DNA from: a virus
Virus record (IMG/VR): IMGVR_UViG_3300030102_002950
Coordinates: 1-41,336 of that record
Strand: one strand, 5' to 3'
Length of the DNA: 41,336 nucleotides
The notes below the pieces were generated by a model. That model saw nothing but the letters and a program-made list of their open reading frames with translations. It was not told the origin of the DNA and made no database searches. Below, piece after piece: positions 16,568 through 23,902 of this stretch (positions are counted from its first letter, which is position 1; each line of letters opens with the position of its first letter). The translations under genes and the position numbers were made by a program.

Positions 16568-16686
16568 TGGCTAAAGTATCATGGGTTTGGGGTGGTAAAA
16601 GACATACAGGAACTCTTATTAGAGAAACTAAAACTCATAAGTTTGCAAGAACTAAAAATGGTAAGATTAAGAAGATTAAAAAATGA
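16567..16686 (+). CDS. Small basic protein (39 aa)
   Basis: MAKVSWVWGGKRHTGTLIRE opens a short, possibly SH3-like beta protein that ends in a Lys-rich tail (NGKIKKIKK). It is linked by TAATG to the gene before and by ATGA to the gene after, which supports expression. Confidence 0.55.
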   Translation: MAKVSWVWGGKRHTGTLIRETKTHKFARTKNGKIKKIKK

Positions 16687-16943
16687 GTAAGAAAAAACCT
16701 GCACGTAAACCTATCAATGCTAGTACCAAAAAAACTTTACAAAATAAAGCAAAAAACTCCAAGTACACATACGGACAGCTTGCTCAAGTTTACAGGAGAG
16801 GGCAAGGAGCATACTTATCATCAGGTAGTAAGTCAGCTTCCATGGCTGCTTGGGCTATGGGGAGAGTTAATAGTTTTATTAGGGGTGGTCACCCTCAAGA
16901 TAATGACATAAAAAAAGGTTCACGTGCCAAAAAGAAAAGTTAA
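16683..16943 (+). CDS. DUF5824-like conserved protein
   Basis: This 86-aa protein carries YTYGQLAQVYRRGQGAYLSS, then SMAAWAMGRVNSFIRGG, the core pattern of DUF5824, a family found in large and marine phages and of unknown role. Both ends are Lys-rich (MSKKKPARKP, KKGSRAKKKS). It overlaps the previous gene by ATGA and the next by 20 bases. Confidence 0.7.
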   Translation: MSKKKPARKPINASTKKTLQNKAKNSKYTYGQLAQVYRRGQGAYLSSGSKSASMAAWAMGRVNSFIRGGHPQDNDIKKGSRAKKKS

Positions 16944-17100
16944 ATATGAGAAAGGCGTACCTGCCAAGTATCTTAAAAATAAAAAGAATAGCAAATCATC
17001 TGTTGCTAAAGAGATTAAAGACACTGCTAAAGCGTATAAGCAGGGTCGTTATATAGATTTAAAAAAGGTTCAAAAGAGTAGAGCTACAAAGAAGAAGTAG
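16924..17100 (+). CDS. Small basic conserved protein, GTG start (58 aa)
   Basis: GTG at 16924 follows AAAAAGG at 5 bases and gives MPKRKVKYEKGVPAKYLKNK, then a helical IKDTAKAYKQGRYIDL segment and a KKK end. The N-terminal YEKG-P-KY pattern recurs in phage proteins of unknown function. It is the last rightward gene, and its end overlaps the converging HNH gene by 17 bases. No terminator hairpin is visible at the junction. Confidence 0.6.
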   Translation: MPKRKVKYEKGVPAKYLKNKKNSKSSVAKEIKDTAKAYKQGRYIDLKKVQKSRATKKK

Positions 17101-17365
17101 GTTCTCGTTGCAAATATCCCATTAGTAGTTCTCTATACGCTACGCTAGTACCAACTCTTTGTCTGCCGTCATAGATATCGTGATGATGTTTACAAAGAAT
17201 AGCTACATTATCTAGGTCAAACTTACGTTTCTTACTACCACCCATACCAATTCCTTTTATGTGTGCTAGCTCTAACCATTTATTATCCGTGCAGTATGCC
17301 CACTCACAGGCGTAATTAGCCCTTTTAAGAGCTACTTCTCGCATTTCTGATAGATTGTCCGTCAT
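17084..17365 (-). CDS. HNH endonuclease-family protein
   Basis: This 93-aa protein shows the HNH core: C20/C25, LAHIKGIGMGG (His35), DLDNVAILCKHHHDIYDG (Asn53, Cys58, His61/62). The Cys pair and Cys58-x2-His would hold the structural zinc, and the His residues act on DNA with a metal. It could nick DNA during packaging or be a free-standing homing-type nuclease. It starts in an ATGA overlap with the SET gene, at the downstream end of the leftward operon. Confidence 0.8.
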   Translation of the reverse strand: MTDNLSEMREVALKRANYACEWAYCTDNKWLELAHIKGIGMGGSKKRKFDLDNVAILCKHHHDIYDGRQRVGTSVAYRELLMGYLQREPTSSL

Positions 17366-17682
17366 CTTGTAAGAACTTCGTACAGAGTGTATTTAACAGT
17401 TAGTTCTTCTTCGGGCATAATATCTTTATCAGTTACAAGAGCTTTGATTTCTCTATCTACGTATTTGTATTTACAGTTAGGAAACTCGCTATGGTTTAAA
17501 AAACCACCTAATGGTGTGCGTACCCACCCATGTTTGAACTTGTCATGAGCTACGTGCGTTACACCTATGACTGTATCGTAAGGTATTATGTCTTGTGCGA
17601 ATATACCAAAACCCTCTATTGTACTTTCTGCTAAGTAAACAATAGAGGGTAGGGGTTTATATTCTTCTTTCATAAATGTCAT
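17362..17682 (-). CDS. SET-domain protein (putative protein lysine methyltransferase)
   Basis: This 106-aa protein has the minimal SET motifs: STIEGFGIFAQDIIPYDTVI (20-39), the GGFLNHSEFPNC block (59-70) that binds AdoMet in SET enzymes, and EEELTVKYTLYE (91-102) with the catalytic-type Tyr. There are no pre- or post-SET cysteines. It would transfer a methyl group to a protein lysine, perhaps on a host chromatin or ribosomal protein, or a phage protein. ATGA overlaps link it to both neighbours. Confidence 0.75.
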   Translation of the reverse strand: MTFMKEEYKPLPSIVYLAESTIEGFGIFAQDIIPYDTVIGVTHVAHDKFKHGWVRTPLGGFLNHSEFPNCKYKYVDREIKALVTDKDIMPEEELTVKYTLYEVLTR

Positions 17683-17927
17683 ATTAGTTTATTAGCTTTA
17701 AACCAAGAATTTGTTTGAGTGCCACTATCATACTTAGCCATGTGTTCATTCATGTATTTAAGTATGTCTTCAAGACTATCAAACGTAACTTCTCGTATAC
17801 TATCGTATTTAGTTTCCATGTCATTGTCTGTCCACATCTTTGACATTTCTTCTAACTTAGCTAAATCAGTAGTAAAGCAACTGTATTTTTGTCCGTCCTC
17901 AAAATAAACTAATTCGTATATTTTCAT
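17679..17927 (-). CDS. Hypothetical acidic protein (82 aa)
   Basis: Starts after AAGGAAGCGTC. A beta strand opening (MKIYELVYFEDGQKYSCFTT) is followed by acidic helices (LEEMSKMWTDND, LEDILKYMNEHM). No family is recognised. ATGA overlaps on both sides place it in the same translational chain as the SET and HNH genes. Confidence 0.6.
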   Translation of the reverse strand: MKIYELVYFEDGQKYSCFTTDLAKLEEMSKMWTDNDMETKYDSIREVTFDSLEDILKYMNEHMAKYDSGTQTNSWFKANKLI

Positions 17928-18076
17928 GACGCTTCCTTATTTACTAGCTCTACTTTGTGTAGAGTAGATGTATTTACATTACGCATGTATTTCTCCTGCA
18001 GTATGTCAAGTGCTTTTGTCATGTCATCTGCTTTGATTGTTTTACGAAATACAATTTCAAATGTGTAATCGTTCAT
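17924..18076 (-). CDS. Hypothetical small protein (50 aa)
   Basis: ATG at 18076 follows AGGAGAATACTA. The product (MNDYTFEIVFRKTIKADDMT, KALDILQEKYM...) looks like a beta-alpha unit. The stop overlaps the next start by ATGA. It has the size and spacing of a real early-phage gene; no family known. Confidence 0.6.
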   Translation of the reverse strand: MNDYTFEIVFRKTIKADDMTKALDILQEKYMRNVNTSTLHKVELVNKEAS

Positions 18077-18222
18077 TAGTATTCTCCTATATTGTGTGGG
18101 TCTATCTCGTCATACCATATTGTTTTACAACAAGTTTCACACCACAGTTTTTCGTCACTTGCACCATTATGGTCGTAAAATGTAACTAACGTTTTAAGAT
18201 TGTGACTATGAGTTTTTGGCAT
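18076..18222 (-). CDS. Small Cys-containing protein (48 aa)
   Basis: TTTTAGGAGTGACTT precedes the ATG. The C-terminal half contains LWCETCCKTIWYDE, a C-x2-C-C group that could bind zinc. The stop shares a base with the following ATG (TAATG). Function unknown. Confidence 0.6.
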   Translation of the reverse strand: MPKTHSHNLKTLVTFYDHNGASDEKLWCETCCKTIWYDEIDPHNIGEY

Positions 18223-18283
18223 AAGTCACTCCTAAAATAAACGCAGTTAACGTAAGTATTACTATCTGTAATATTTCATTCAT
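18206..18283 (-). CDS. Tiny membrane protein (25 aa)
   Basis: ATAGGAGAATGCAT sits before the ATG. The product is one hydrophobic helix (NEILQIVILTLTAFILGVTY) with an AKNS tail. It overlaps the nuclease gene by ATGA and the next gene by 17 bases. Such single-helix peptides may regulate lysis or membrane proteins; no evidence here decides. Confidence 0.5.
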   Translation of the reverse strand: MNEILQIVILTLTAFILGVTYAKNS

Positions 18284-18660
18284 ATGCATTCTCCTATTTC
18301 TTCTATTGGTACTAAGACACCTTTACTTGCGTTGTCATCACCACCAATAGTTTTGTTATTCCAATGTTTTCGGGCTAATGCTTTCATACGTTCAATAGGT
18401 ACAATGTAAACCATTACTATTGTTTCATCTTCACGTATCAACATCAATGCCCAAAACTCTGCTTCTGTTACAGCTATGCCACTAGGTTTACCACGACACT
18501 CATATTCTACAAAATGATTGCCTGTAGTTTCCCATATGTGACGTTCTGATTTTACTTCTATACGTTTACCTTCAAAGAATTCTTTGAGAGTTTCTTCCAT
18601 TTGCATACCTTTGGCAAGGTCAATGTCAAACTTATTTGTATAGTTATTCTTCTTCTGCAT
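18280..18660 (-). CDS. PD-(D/E)XK-type nuclease-like protein
   Basis: From the ATG at 18660 this is 126 aa. An upstream in-frame start at 18708 would run deep into the preceding gene. FDIDLAKGMQMEETLKEFF (11-29) supplies acidic residues, and KRIEVKSER (32-40) gives the E-x-K strand of the restriction-enzyme fold. TGNHFVEYECRGKPSGIAVT (46-65) matches a pattern found in small phage nuclease-like proteins. It probably cuts or resolves DNA in recombination or host DNA breakdown. The start lacks a strong ribosome site and is likely coupled to the gene upstream. Confidence 0.6.
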   Translation of the reverse strand: MQKKNNYTNKFDIDLAKGMQMEETLKEFFEGKRIEVKSERHIWETTGNHFVEYECRGKPSGIAVTEAEFWALMLIREDETIVMVYIVPIERMKALARKHWNNKTIGGDDNASKGVLVPIEEIGECI

Positions 18661-18838
18661 TGTCACGTGCTTCAATGGTTGCGTCAAAGGATAATACAAA
18701 CTCATCAAGAAGTTTATTTACTTTGTTAACATTAGGTGGTTGTACTTCTAAAGTTTTAGTGTACTTAAAACCACCACACGCATTAGCTAAACTAATAGCC
18801 CAATCTTGCAGTTTTTTTGGGTCTGAGAAAATACTCAT
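18644..18838 (-). CDS. Hypothetical acidic protein (64 aa)
   Basis: ATG at 18838 is chosen because AAAGGTGTTGGA precedes it. The longer reading from 18880 has no such site. The product (MSIFSDPKKLQDWAISLANA...) is helical with an acidic end (IEARDNAEEE). It overlaps the end of the lysozyme-like gene by 47 bases and the nuclease start by 17. Role unknown. Confidence 0.55.
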   Translation of the reverse strand: MSIFSDPKKLQDWAISLANACGGFKYTKTLEVQPPNVNKVNKLLDEFVLSFDATIEARDNAEEE

Positions 18839-19232
18839 TCCAACACCTTTCACTTGATGACCAATGGTGCCACCCGTCATTGTAAACTAACCAACTAGCT
18901 ACTTTGGTTGACACGTATGGGTCATATCTATTACTTGTTATCTTGAGCTTAGGTGTAAGCCAAGCCCAAGTATTGTCATTGAATTGCCACAAACCTACAT
19001 CTTTTGTACCATTTGTGTTTACACCTACTGCAGTTTCTCTACCTGAACTTTCGCAATATATTATCAACATAGCTTTCAATATATCTTCTACTTCAAAGTG
19101 TTCTTCTACAGTGGGATACCACTCAATAACGTGTTCTACTTTTTCTTGCGTATCAGAACATAAAACATAATTATCCAAATTTACAGGTGTAAGTGGAGTA
19201 GTTACTGCACATGCAATAATTAGTTCTATCAT
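18792..19232 (-). CDS. Lysozyme/transglycosylase-like protein
   Basis: This 146-aa protein has the lysozyme-superfamily core: IIYCESSGRETAVGVNTNGT (catalytic-type Glu61), KDVGLWQFND (80-85) and a C-terminal YDPYVSTKVASWLVYNDGWH. This arrangement fits Slt/Rpf-like peptidoglycan cleavage. The first residues (MIELIIACAV) are hydrophobic with a lipobox-like IIAC but no basic residue, so export is uncertain. It lies in the leftward block, far from the holin candidates. That is unusual and could mean entry or release. ATGA overlap with the gene upstream. Confidence 0.65.
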   Translation of the reverse strand: MIELIIACAVTTPLTPVNLDNYVLCSDTQEKVEHVIEWYPTVEEHFEVEDILKAMLIIYCESSGRETAVGVNTNGTKDVGLWQFNDNTWAWLTPKLKITSNRYDPYVSTKVASWLVYNDGWHHWSSSERCWNEYFLRPKKTARLGY

Positions 19233-19630
19233 TCTTCTTCTTGGTATTTGGGTTTTTTGTATTTAATACCTTTAACATGTAATGAGTATGCAACACAGAA
19301 CTCATCTAAGTCTTTAATATTAAAACACACAAGCCCCTCGCTTGTTCCGTCAGGTTTTGCAACAAATACAAATGGTCTATCATCATTGGGTAAGTTAGTA
19401 TCATTTTGCTCTTTAGCTTTTATGTACCTATTCCACAATGTTTGTACTTGTTTACCTGCCTTGACTTCAACACGAATGAACGCTTCATTCCAACCTTCTT
19501 CGTGTACACGCAGGTGATGTAACTTTGGCTCTGGCATTTGTAACTGTCTTAATGCTTCTAGTTGCTTACGTCTGCCTTTGCGTTTGTTACGTGACCCCTG
19601 CTTTTTGTAGTCAATCTTTTTAGCTACCAA
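19229..19630 (-). CDS. Holliday-junction-resolvase-like or VRR-type nuclease candidate
   Basis: TTG at 19630 (after AAAGGAATGGGGAT) gives 133 aa. An ATG at 19654 would add 8 residues and overlap the Rad52-like gene by 35 bases. A basic N-terminus (RNKRKGRRKQLEALRQL) is followed by AFIRVEVKAGKQV, the E-x-K signature of restriction-fold nucleases, and PFVFVAKPDG, like the strands of Hjc-type resolvases. The position immediately after the annealing protein supports a recombination role. Exact family uncertain. Confidence 0.55.
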   Translation of the reverse strand: MVAKKIDYKKQGSRNKRKGRRKQLEALRQLQMPEPKLHHLRVHEEGWNEAFIRVEVKAGKQVQTLWNRYIKAKEQNDTNLPNDDRPFVFVAKPDGTSEGLVCFNIKDLDEFCVAYSLHVKGIKYKKPKYQEEE

Positions 19631-20651
19631 ATCCCCATTCCTTTGGTAAGTCATTGGAGTTTAGCCACCAAGATTTACGCCATTTACCTGTATGTGCTGA
19701 ACATTCATCAGGTGAACGCCCTGAACATACAAAGTCAGGACTTTTATCGGACTTCTTATCGTGTCTGTTGTCATAAACCAAATTGTTACAGAACGGACAT
19801 GTTAAATCTGTTCTAGGTTTTTGGTTATTCTCTACTACTTCCACGACACCTCCTAATAATTTGTCTGCTCTATCAATAACGTCATCATCATCACTCACAG
19901 AAGCTACTGTGCTTGATAACCCTAATTCTATTTTAGATAGGTATTGGTCAATATTGTTGTTTGTCCACATAGATTTGTTACCGAATTTCTTTACCTTTGC
20001 ATAGTTTTCTGCTAGGTCAAGAGCAAAACTTGCAACCTTTTCATCAACCCCCTCAAACATCTTATCAACAGTTTGATTAATAAATTTTACTTTATCATCA
20101 GCAGGTTGAGAGGTATCACTAAAAGGTGCTTCGTCCTCGCCTATATCTTCAATAGGTCTTGGTTCTACAGGAGCAGTCTTGTTTTCTTTTCTACGCATAT
20201 CTACTTTAGTAACCATTACATTGTCTGTATCGGGGTCACTTGTAGTTGCTAGTGCAGTATGTTCTTCTTCTGATACATCAGAACCCGACCATAGTTCTAC
20301 ACCTAAACCGAAACGCATACATGCTCTTTTGAATGCGTCACTCTCTGCGTCTTTGAGATTGGTGCCGTCATTGTGCTTTGGGCTATCTAACTTGAACGTA
20401 TCAATATCTCCAAAGCCGTCATAACTGCCCATGTCTTCAATAGTTATTGTGCCTTTAGCACCAACTATTCTGTTCTCACCTTTGTGTAAACCATATACAG
20501 GTTCACATGCCCATGAGTATTTCACACCACTATCACGTAGTCTTTCTACATAATTAGCGTGTGGTACATAATCCCCGAACTTTCCTGCAGGAGCTTTTTT
20601 AACTAGCTTCTTGGGAAAAGGGGATAGCAATTTAATTGGCTTGTCTGCCAT
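19620..20651 (-). CDS. Rad52-type single-strand annealing protein
   Basis: This 343-aa protein anneals single-stranded DNA in phage recombination. Residues 10-125 match the Rad52/Rad22 family: VKYSWACEPVYG, IVGAKGTITIED and the signature NLKDAESDAFKRACMRFGLG (98-117) followed by VELW. A flexible middle leads to a zinc-finger-like C-terminus: CPFC (285-288), Cys309, Cys317, and Trp-rich KWRKSWW. The start is preceded by AAAGGAAGGAAAAATT. A strong inverted repeat (20684-20706) lies just upstream. With the two nuclease candidates downstream it forms a recombination set. This phage has no visible polymerase or helicase. Confidence 0.85.
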   Translation of the reverse strand: MADKPIKLLSPFPKKLVKKAPAGKFGDYVPHANYVERLRDSGVKYSWACEPVYGLHKGENRIVGAKGTITIEDMGSYDGFGDIDTFKLDSPKHNDGTNLKDAESDAFKRACMRFGLGVELWSGSDVSEEEHTALATTSDPDTDNVMVTKVDMRRKENKTAPVEPRPIEDIGEDEAPFSDTSQPADDKVKFINQTVDKMFEGVDEKVASFALDLAENYAKVKKFGNKSMWTNNNIDQYLSKIELGLSSTVASVSDDDDVIDRADKLLGGVVEVVENNQKPRTDLTCPFCNNLVYDNRHDKKSDKSPDFVCSGRSPDECSAHTGKWRKSWWLNSNDLPKEWGFGS

Positions 20652-20683
20652 AATTTTTCCTTCCTTTATTCAATTACTTTTAT

Positions 20684-20706
20684 CTGTTCTCTCTATTAGA
20701 GAACAG
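20684..20706 (-). promoter_or_regulatory. Perfect inverted repeat upstream of the Rad52-like gene
   Basis: CTGTTCTCT (20684-20692) and AGAGAACAG (20698-20706) pair perfectly around a 5-base loop. The stem extends to 20677-20112 in pattern terms as CTTTTA/TAAAAG (20677-20682 with 20707-20712) across one bulged T. No U-run follows on the leftward transcript, so an operator or RNA-processing hairpin is as likely as a terminator. Confidence 0.6.
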
Positions 20707-20720
20707 TAAAAGAAATTGCT

Positions 20721-20867
20721 CTACTCTTTGTCTAAGCGTAAAACACCACGTTGTAGTTTCTCAAAATGGATTTCTCCACTTTTAGATTTGAATATCAACA
20801 TTGGCTTGTCGCCTGAGTATTCAATACCAACTAATTGGTGTTCGTTCTTGACATTTATGTTTGCCAT
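20721..20867 (-). CDS. Hypothetical small protein (48 aa)
   Basis: ATG at 20867 opens MANINVKNEHQLVGIEYSGD, followed by KPMLIFKSKSGEIHFEKLQR and a LDKE end. A beta-rich, charged protein with no recognised family. A weak GGAT lies upstream. It fits neatly between the phosphoesterase and the annealing gene and just precedes the inverted repeat. Confidence 0.55.
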   Translation of the reverse strand: MANINVKNEHQLVGIEYSGDKPMLIFKSKSGEIHFEKLQRGVLRLDKE

Positions 20868-20883
20868 ATACTATCCATTATAG

Positions 20884-21945
20884 TTATACATCACCTAGTT
20901 TTACAAGGTATTCGGCAGTTACTCCATGCTTTGGCTTACAAAATAGTAAGTATTGACATGGAACTCCCATACTTGCTAACTGTTCTAGTGCGTATGTGTT
21001 ATAACTTTCTGTACTTCCATTTATCCATAGTCGTACGTCATTAATGTATTGAGTGTTTGGTGTATGAAAATGACCTGCAATAGCGTAGTTAAAGTCGGGC
21101 ATAAGCCCTTGACTAGCTAATGTTTTCCAACCCATTATCTTTTTACCAAAGCCATACCATGGAAAACCACCAAATCCACGTACATTATCACCATGCCATA
21201 AGAAAAACCTGCACTTTTCACCTAAGTCTGCAATATCAAACCAATGATTATCGCCTGTACTGTCGGGAATTGTCCACTTAATACGTTTTTCTTTTGCATA
21301 TATCATCTCCATAATCTTGCCTAACATTCTGTCAGCATTACTATCGGGGTGATAGTTTTTACGTGAACGTCCACCTAAGTGTCCGTGATTACCAATAACC
21401 CAATGAACATCTACTTCTTCAAAGTTCGCTAACAATATGTCAAAGAACTGTGTCAATATTCTTGGTGCGTCAACTGTTACTTGGTTGTACAATGAAGCGT
21501 CAATTAGATGTTCTTGTCCAGGAAATATAAGTTCTCCCTCAACAATGTCACCTACGGCAAACACTGCACACTTCGTAACATTGGTTGCTTGTCTTTGTAT
21601 GTTGGTTAGTTCAACTATTTTATGTGCATATTGCACAACACGTTCTTCAGCTACTGCCGTATTGTATGTTGGTGTAACTTTAGCAAGTTGAATGTCACTC
21701 AATACTGCACAGGCAATTTCTTCACCCTTACTTTTCTTCGTAGTAAGTGTAGGTTTAGGAATTTTACCTGCACGATATGTCGTAATGCTTGTTTTAACTG
21801 CGTCATACACAGCGTCAACAAGTGCTTGTGTTTTATTTTTAGATTTCTCTAGTTGTTTTAATAGCTTTATGTTAGCTTGCTCAAGCTCAAGTATTTTCTC
21901 GCTCTCTGCTTCTGCAAGTAATTTAGCTAAGTTTTTATTTACCAT
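20884..21945 (-). CDS. Calcineurin-like metallophosphoesterase with N-terminal coiled coil
   Basis: ATG at 21945 (after ACGAGGTCTTGCGA) gives 353 aa; 21978 is an in-frame alternative without a better site. Residues 3-45 form a coiled coil. The metal-binding motifs follow in order: LSDIQ (82-86, Gln where DxH is usual), GDIVEGE (132-138), GNHGH (185-189), HGDN (251-254) and GHFHT (291-295). These bind two metals for phosphoester cleavage. The substrate may be DNA ends or nucleotides. It overlaps the small HTH protein gene by 11 bases, so the two are probably co-expressed. Confidence 0.8.
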   Translation of the reverse strand: MVNKNLAKLLAEAESEKILELEQANIKLLKQLEKSKNKTQALVDAVYDAVKTSITTYRAGKIPKPTLTTKKSKGEEIACAVLSDIQLAKVTPTYNTAVAEERVVQYAHKIVELTNIQRQATNVTKCAVFAVGDIVEGELIFPGQEHLIDASLYNQVTVDAPRILTQFFDILLANFEEVDVHWVIGNHGHLGGRSRKNYHPDSNADRMLGKIMEMIYAKEKRIKWTIPDSTGDNHWFDIADLGEKCRFFLWHGDNVRGFGGFPWYGFGKKIMGWKTLASQGLMPDFNYAIAGHFHTPNTQYINDVRLWINGSTESYNTYALEQLASMGVPCQYLLFCKPKHGVTAEYLVKLGDV

Positions 21946-22171
21946 TCGCAAGACCTCGTAAATATCTTCGTAATGCACTATCGCTTATCTTGATACCATA
22001 CTCACGTTCAAGTATCTTAACTATACGATATGGCTTTACGTCATTACCATTTTGTACTCGCTCAACTATAGCTTTCCAAAACGGCATAGCTTCATCAGTA
22101 ATTTTACGTTCTACAAAGTTACCAACTTCACCATGCTCGGCTTCTTCTAGTAATTTATCTATATCTACCAT
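21935..22171 (-). CDS. Small HTH-type DNA-binding protein (78 aa)
   Basis: The C-terminal half (VKPYRIVKILEREYGIKISD, then SALRRYLRGLANGK) has the pattern of a helix-turn-helix, preceded by an acidic helical region. No ribosome site is visible before the ATG. A promoter-like TTTACG-16-TATATT (22200-22227) and a small dyad (22179-22198) lie just upstream, so self-regulation is possible. A repressor or replication accessory role are both open. Confidence 0.55.
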   Translation of the reverse strand: MVDIDKLLEEAEHGEVGNFVERKITDEAMPFWKAIVERVQNGNDVKPYRIVKILEREYGIKISDSALRRYLRGLANGK

Positions 22172-22393
22172 GAGATAAGTCTAGCATAAAGCTAAGACGA
22201 ATATAGGTAAATATAGATAAACGTAAATAAGGTGTTCATGAAGGGAACAAATCTTGCAAGTTTGTATTTCTTGAAGTACTTACAAAGAAAAACAACCCGT
22301 ACGTAGCTCTCCTACGTCTCTATTCCTTACTTACTTGTTATGTACTACATGCGAAAGGAAACATGTATCGGTTGCCCGATAACATAACCATTC
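22172..22393 (-). promoter_or_regulatory. Intergenic region with promoter-like elements and several dyads
   Basis: This 222-base gap between two leftward genes holds no credible gene. Seen on the leftward strand: TATCGG-GCAA-CCGATA, a 6-bp stem with a GNRA-type loop (22366-22381), just after the VWA gene; ACGTAG/CTACGT (22301-22317); TTTGTA/TACAAA (22261-22286); TGTTC/GAACA (22233-22249). A possible promoter TTTACG-16-TATATT lies at 22200-22227, with a GTCTTAGC/GCTAGAC dyad across the expected start of transcription (22179-22198). Termination of the VWA operon and a new start for the HTH operon would explain it. Confidence 0.4.
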
Positions 22394-23902
22394 TCATTTT
22401 AGTACATTTAATTGTTTAGCGAATAGCTTTACCTCATCAATGTTTGCAAGTCTTGTAATGTTATACTTTCTTACAATATCAAGGCATTCATCTAATGCTT
22501 GACGAGATGTTTCATTTGTAGGTACAACGTACATATCTGAAACCCATAGTCGTTTAGGTTCTTGTCTACCTAGCCACTCAAGTGCAGGTCTGTCAATGAC
22601 ATTACCTCTACCTGAATGATAATTAATGTATGCATCATCTACCCTACGACCATTTCTTGCAATAATACGTAAGTTACCAAAGCGACCCATACCATTGTAC
22701 ATAGCAATAGTCACTGCAGGAACTTCATTCATTATCTCAAGTATGTCATCACCATCAAAGTTCATTGACCCCGAAGCGTCTATGAGAACAGTACCACCAT
22801 AAACTTTAGTCTTTTTGGAAAAGACTTTTTTGTCTACACAATAACGTTGTAAGTTATTAGGTGTTTGTCCGTATTCCTTTGGTGTTTTTACATACCCTTG
22901 ACGTAGCTTGTTAGATAGATTTATTGTACATGGTGGTGTATGTATTTCCATTTCACCCCATACAGGTTTGTGTTTGGAATTGTTCCACTTAACACGTACT
23001 TCTAACTCATCTTTCTTGTTACGTCTTGCTAACTCTTTTATATCTGTAGGTTCAATAAGACCTGCTTCACTGTATGCTTGCTCTTGAGATAATTCAAGCT
23101 CTTCATCTTCAAGCAATTCCTCAAGTTCTTTTTGTGCTTCTGCTTCAAGCATGACCTCATCTTCTTCGGGTCTTTGATTGAACATATTGAGTATGTCAGA
23201 TAGTTCTTCTGCATATTTCTTTACACGTTGGAATGATATCTTACTAGCAAGTTTTCTTGAGTTAGTACTAATAGTTACCATACGTTCATGAAAGTATTTA
23301 GTAGTTTCAATCACATACTCAAGGTCTTTTATCCTACCCATTGTAAGAGTGTTGCTATCTATGTAATCATACATAGCTTCAAGAGTTGCTTCTAACTCAT
23401 GACTAACACTATTAGAACTTTGCCTATTCATTTTTGCACTATTTGAGTTAGGGTGGTAATACGCATTTGCATGAAACCAACTTCTTACATGGTCACGATA
23501 GAATGTACCTGCAAGACACCACTTGAGTATCTCTGCAATACTACCTTTCTCAACAAGTTGTCTTGTAAACATCTTCACATCTTCAAGACATCTGTGTGGC
23601 TCGTCCATTGGTATAAAATTTCTTGTGAGTAAAGTGTTGATACGTATTTCTTCAAGCAGGTGTACTGCTTCTTCCACAACGTTTTTCTTCAATTTACCCA
23701 TAGACTTTGGTGACCATTTAACATGACCAAGCTCGTGTCTACGAACCATACGACCATGTTGTAACCCACAACGTGGGCAATCATCATCTAAGGGAACATA
23801 CATCTTACGATTAGTCATGTCTGTACGAGGGCGTTCAGTGTCCTCAAAGACTTCCCAATCGTGTTCACCCGTTACAATTTCGGGAAAAGGTCTATGTTTC
23901 AT
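22394..23902 (-). CDS. VWA-domain protein with HExxH motif (CobT/DUF2201-like)
   Basis: This 502-aa protein is the partner of the AAA ATPase at 24290. The N-terminus holds CPRCGLQHG (42-50) and HELGH (56-60), followed by EEAVHLLEEIRINTLL, the helix that supplies the third ligand in related metallopeptidase-like domains. The middle (about 190-300) is helical and acidic. A C-terminal VWA domain begins with VLIDASGSM (DASGS at 375-379), the metal-binding MIDAS motif. CobT, ViaA and DUF2201 proteins pair with MoxR-type ATPases to remodel protein complexes or insert metals. The target here is unknown. A TAATG overlap links it to the gene upstream. Confidence 0.8.
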   Translation of the reverse strand: MKHRPFPEIVTGEHDWEVFEDTERPRTDMTNRKMYVPLDDDCPRCGLQHGRMVRRHELGHVKWSPKSMGKLKKNVVEEAVHLLEEIRINTLLTRNFIPMDEPHRCLEDVKMFTRQLVEKGSIAEILKWCLAGTFYRDHVRSWFHANAYYHPNSNSAKMNRQSSNSVSHELEATLEAMYDYIDSNTLTMGRIKDLEYVIETTKYFHERMVTISTNSRKLASKISFQRVKKYAEELSDILNMFNQRPEEDEVMLEAEAQKELEELLEDEELELSQEQAYSEAGLIEPTDIKELARRNKKDELEVRVKWNNSKHKPVWGEMEIHTPPCTINLSNKLRQGYVKTPKEYGQTPNNLQRYCVDKKVFSKKTKVYGGTVLIDASGSMNFDGDDILEIMNEVPAVTIAMYNGMGRFGNLRIIARNGRRVDDAYINYHSGRGNVIDRPALEWLGRQEPKRLWVSDMYVVPTNETSRQALDECLDIVRKYNITRLANIDEVKLFAKQLNVLK

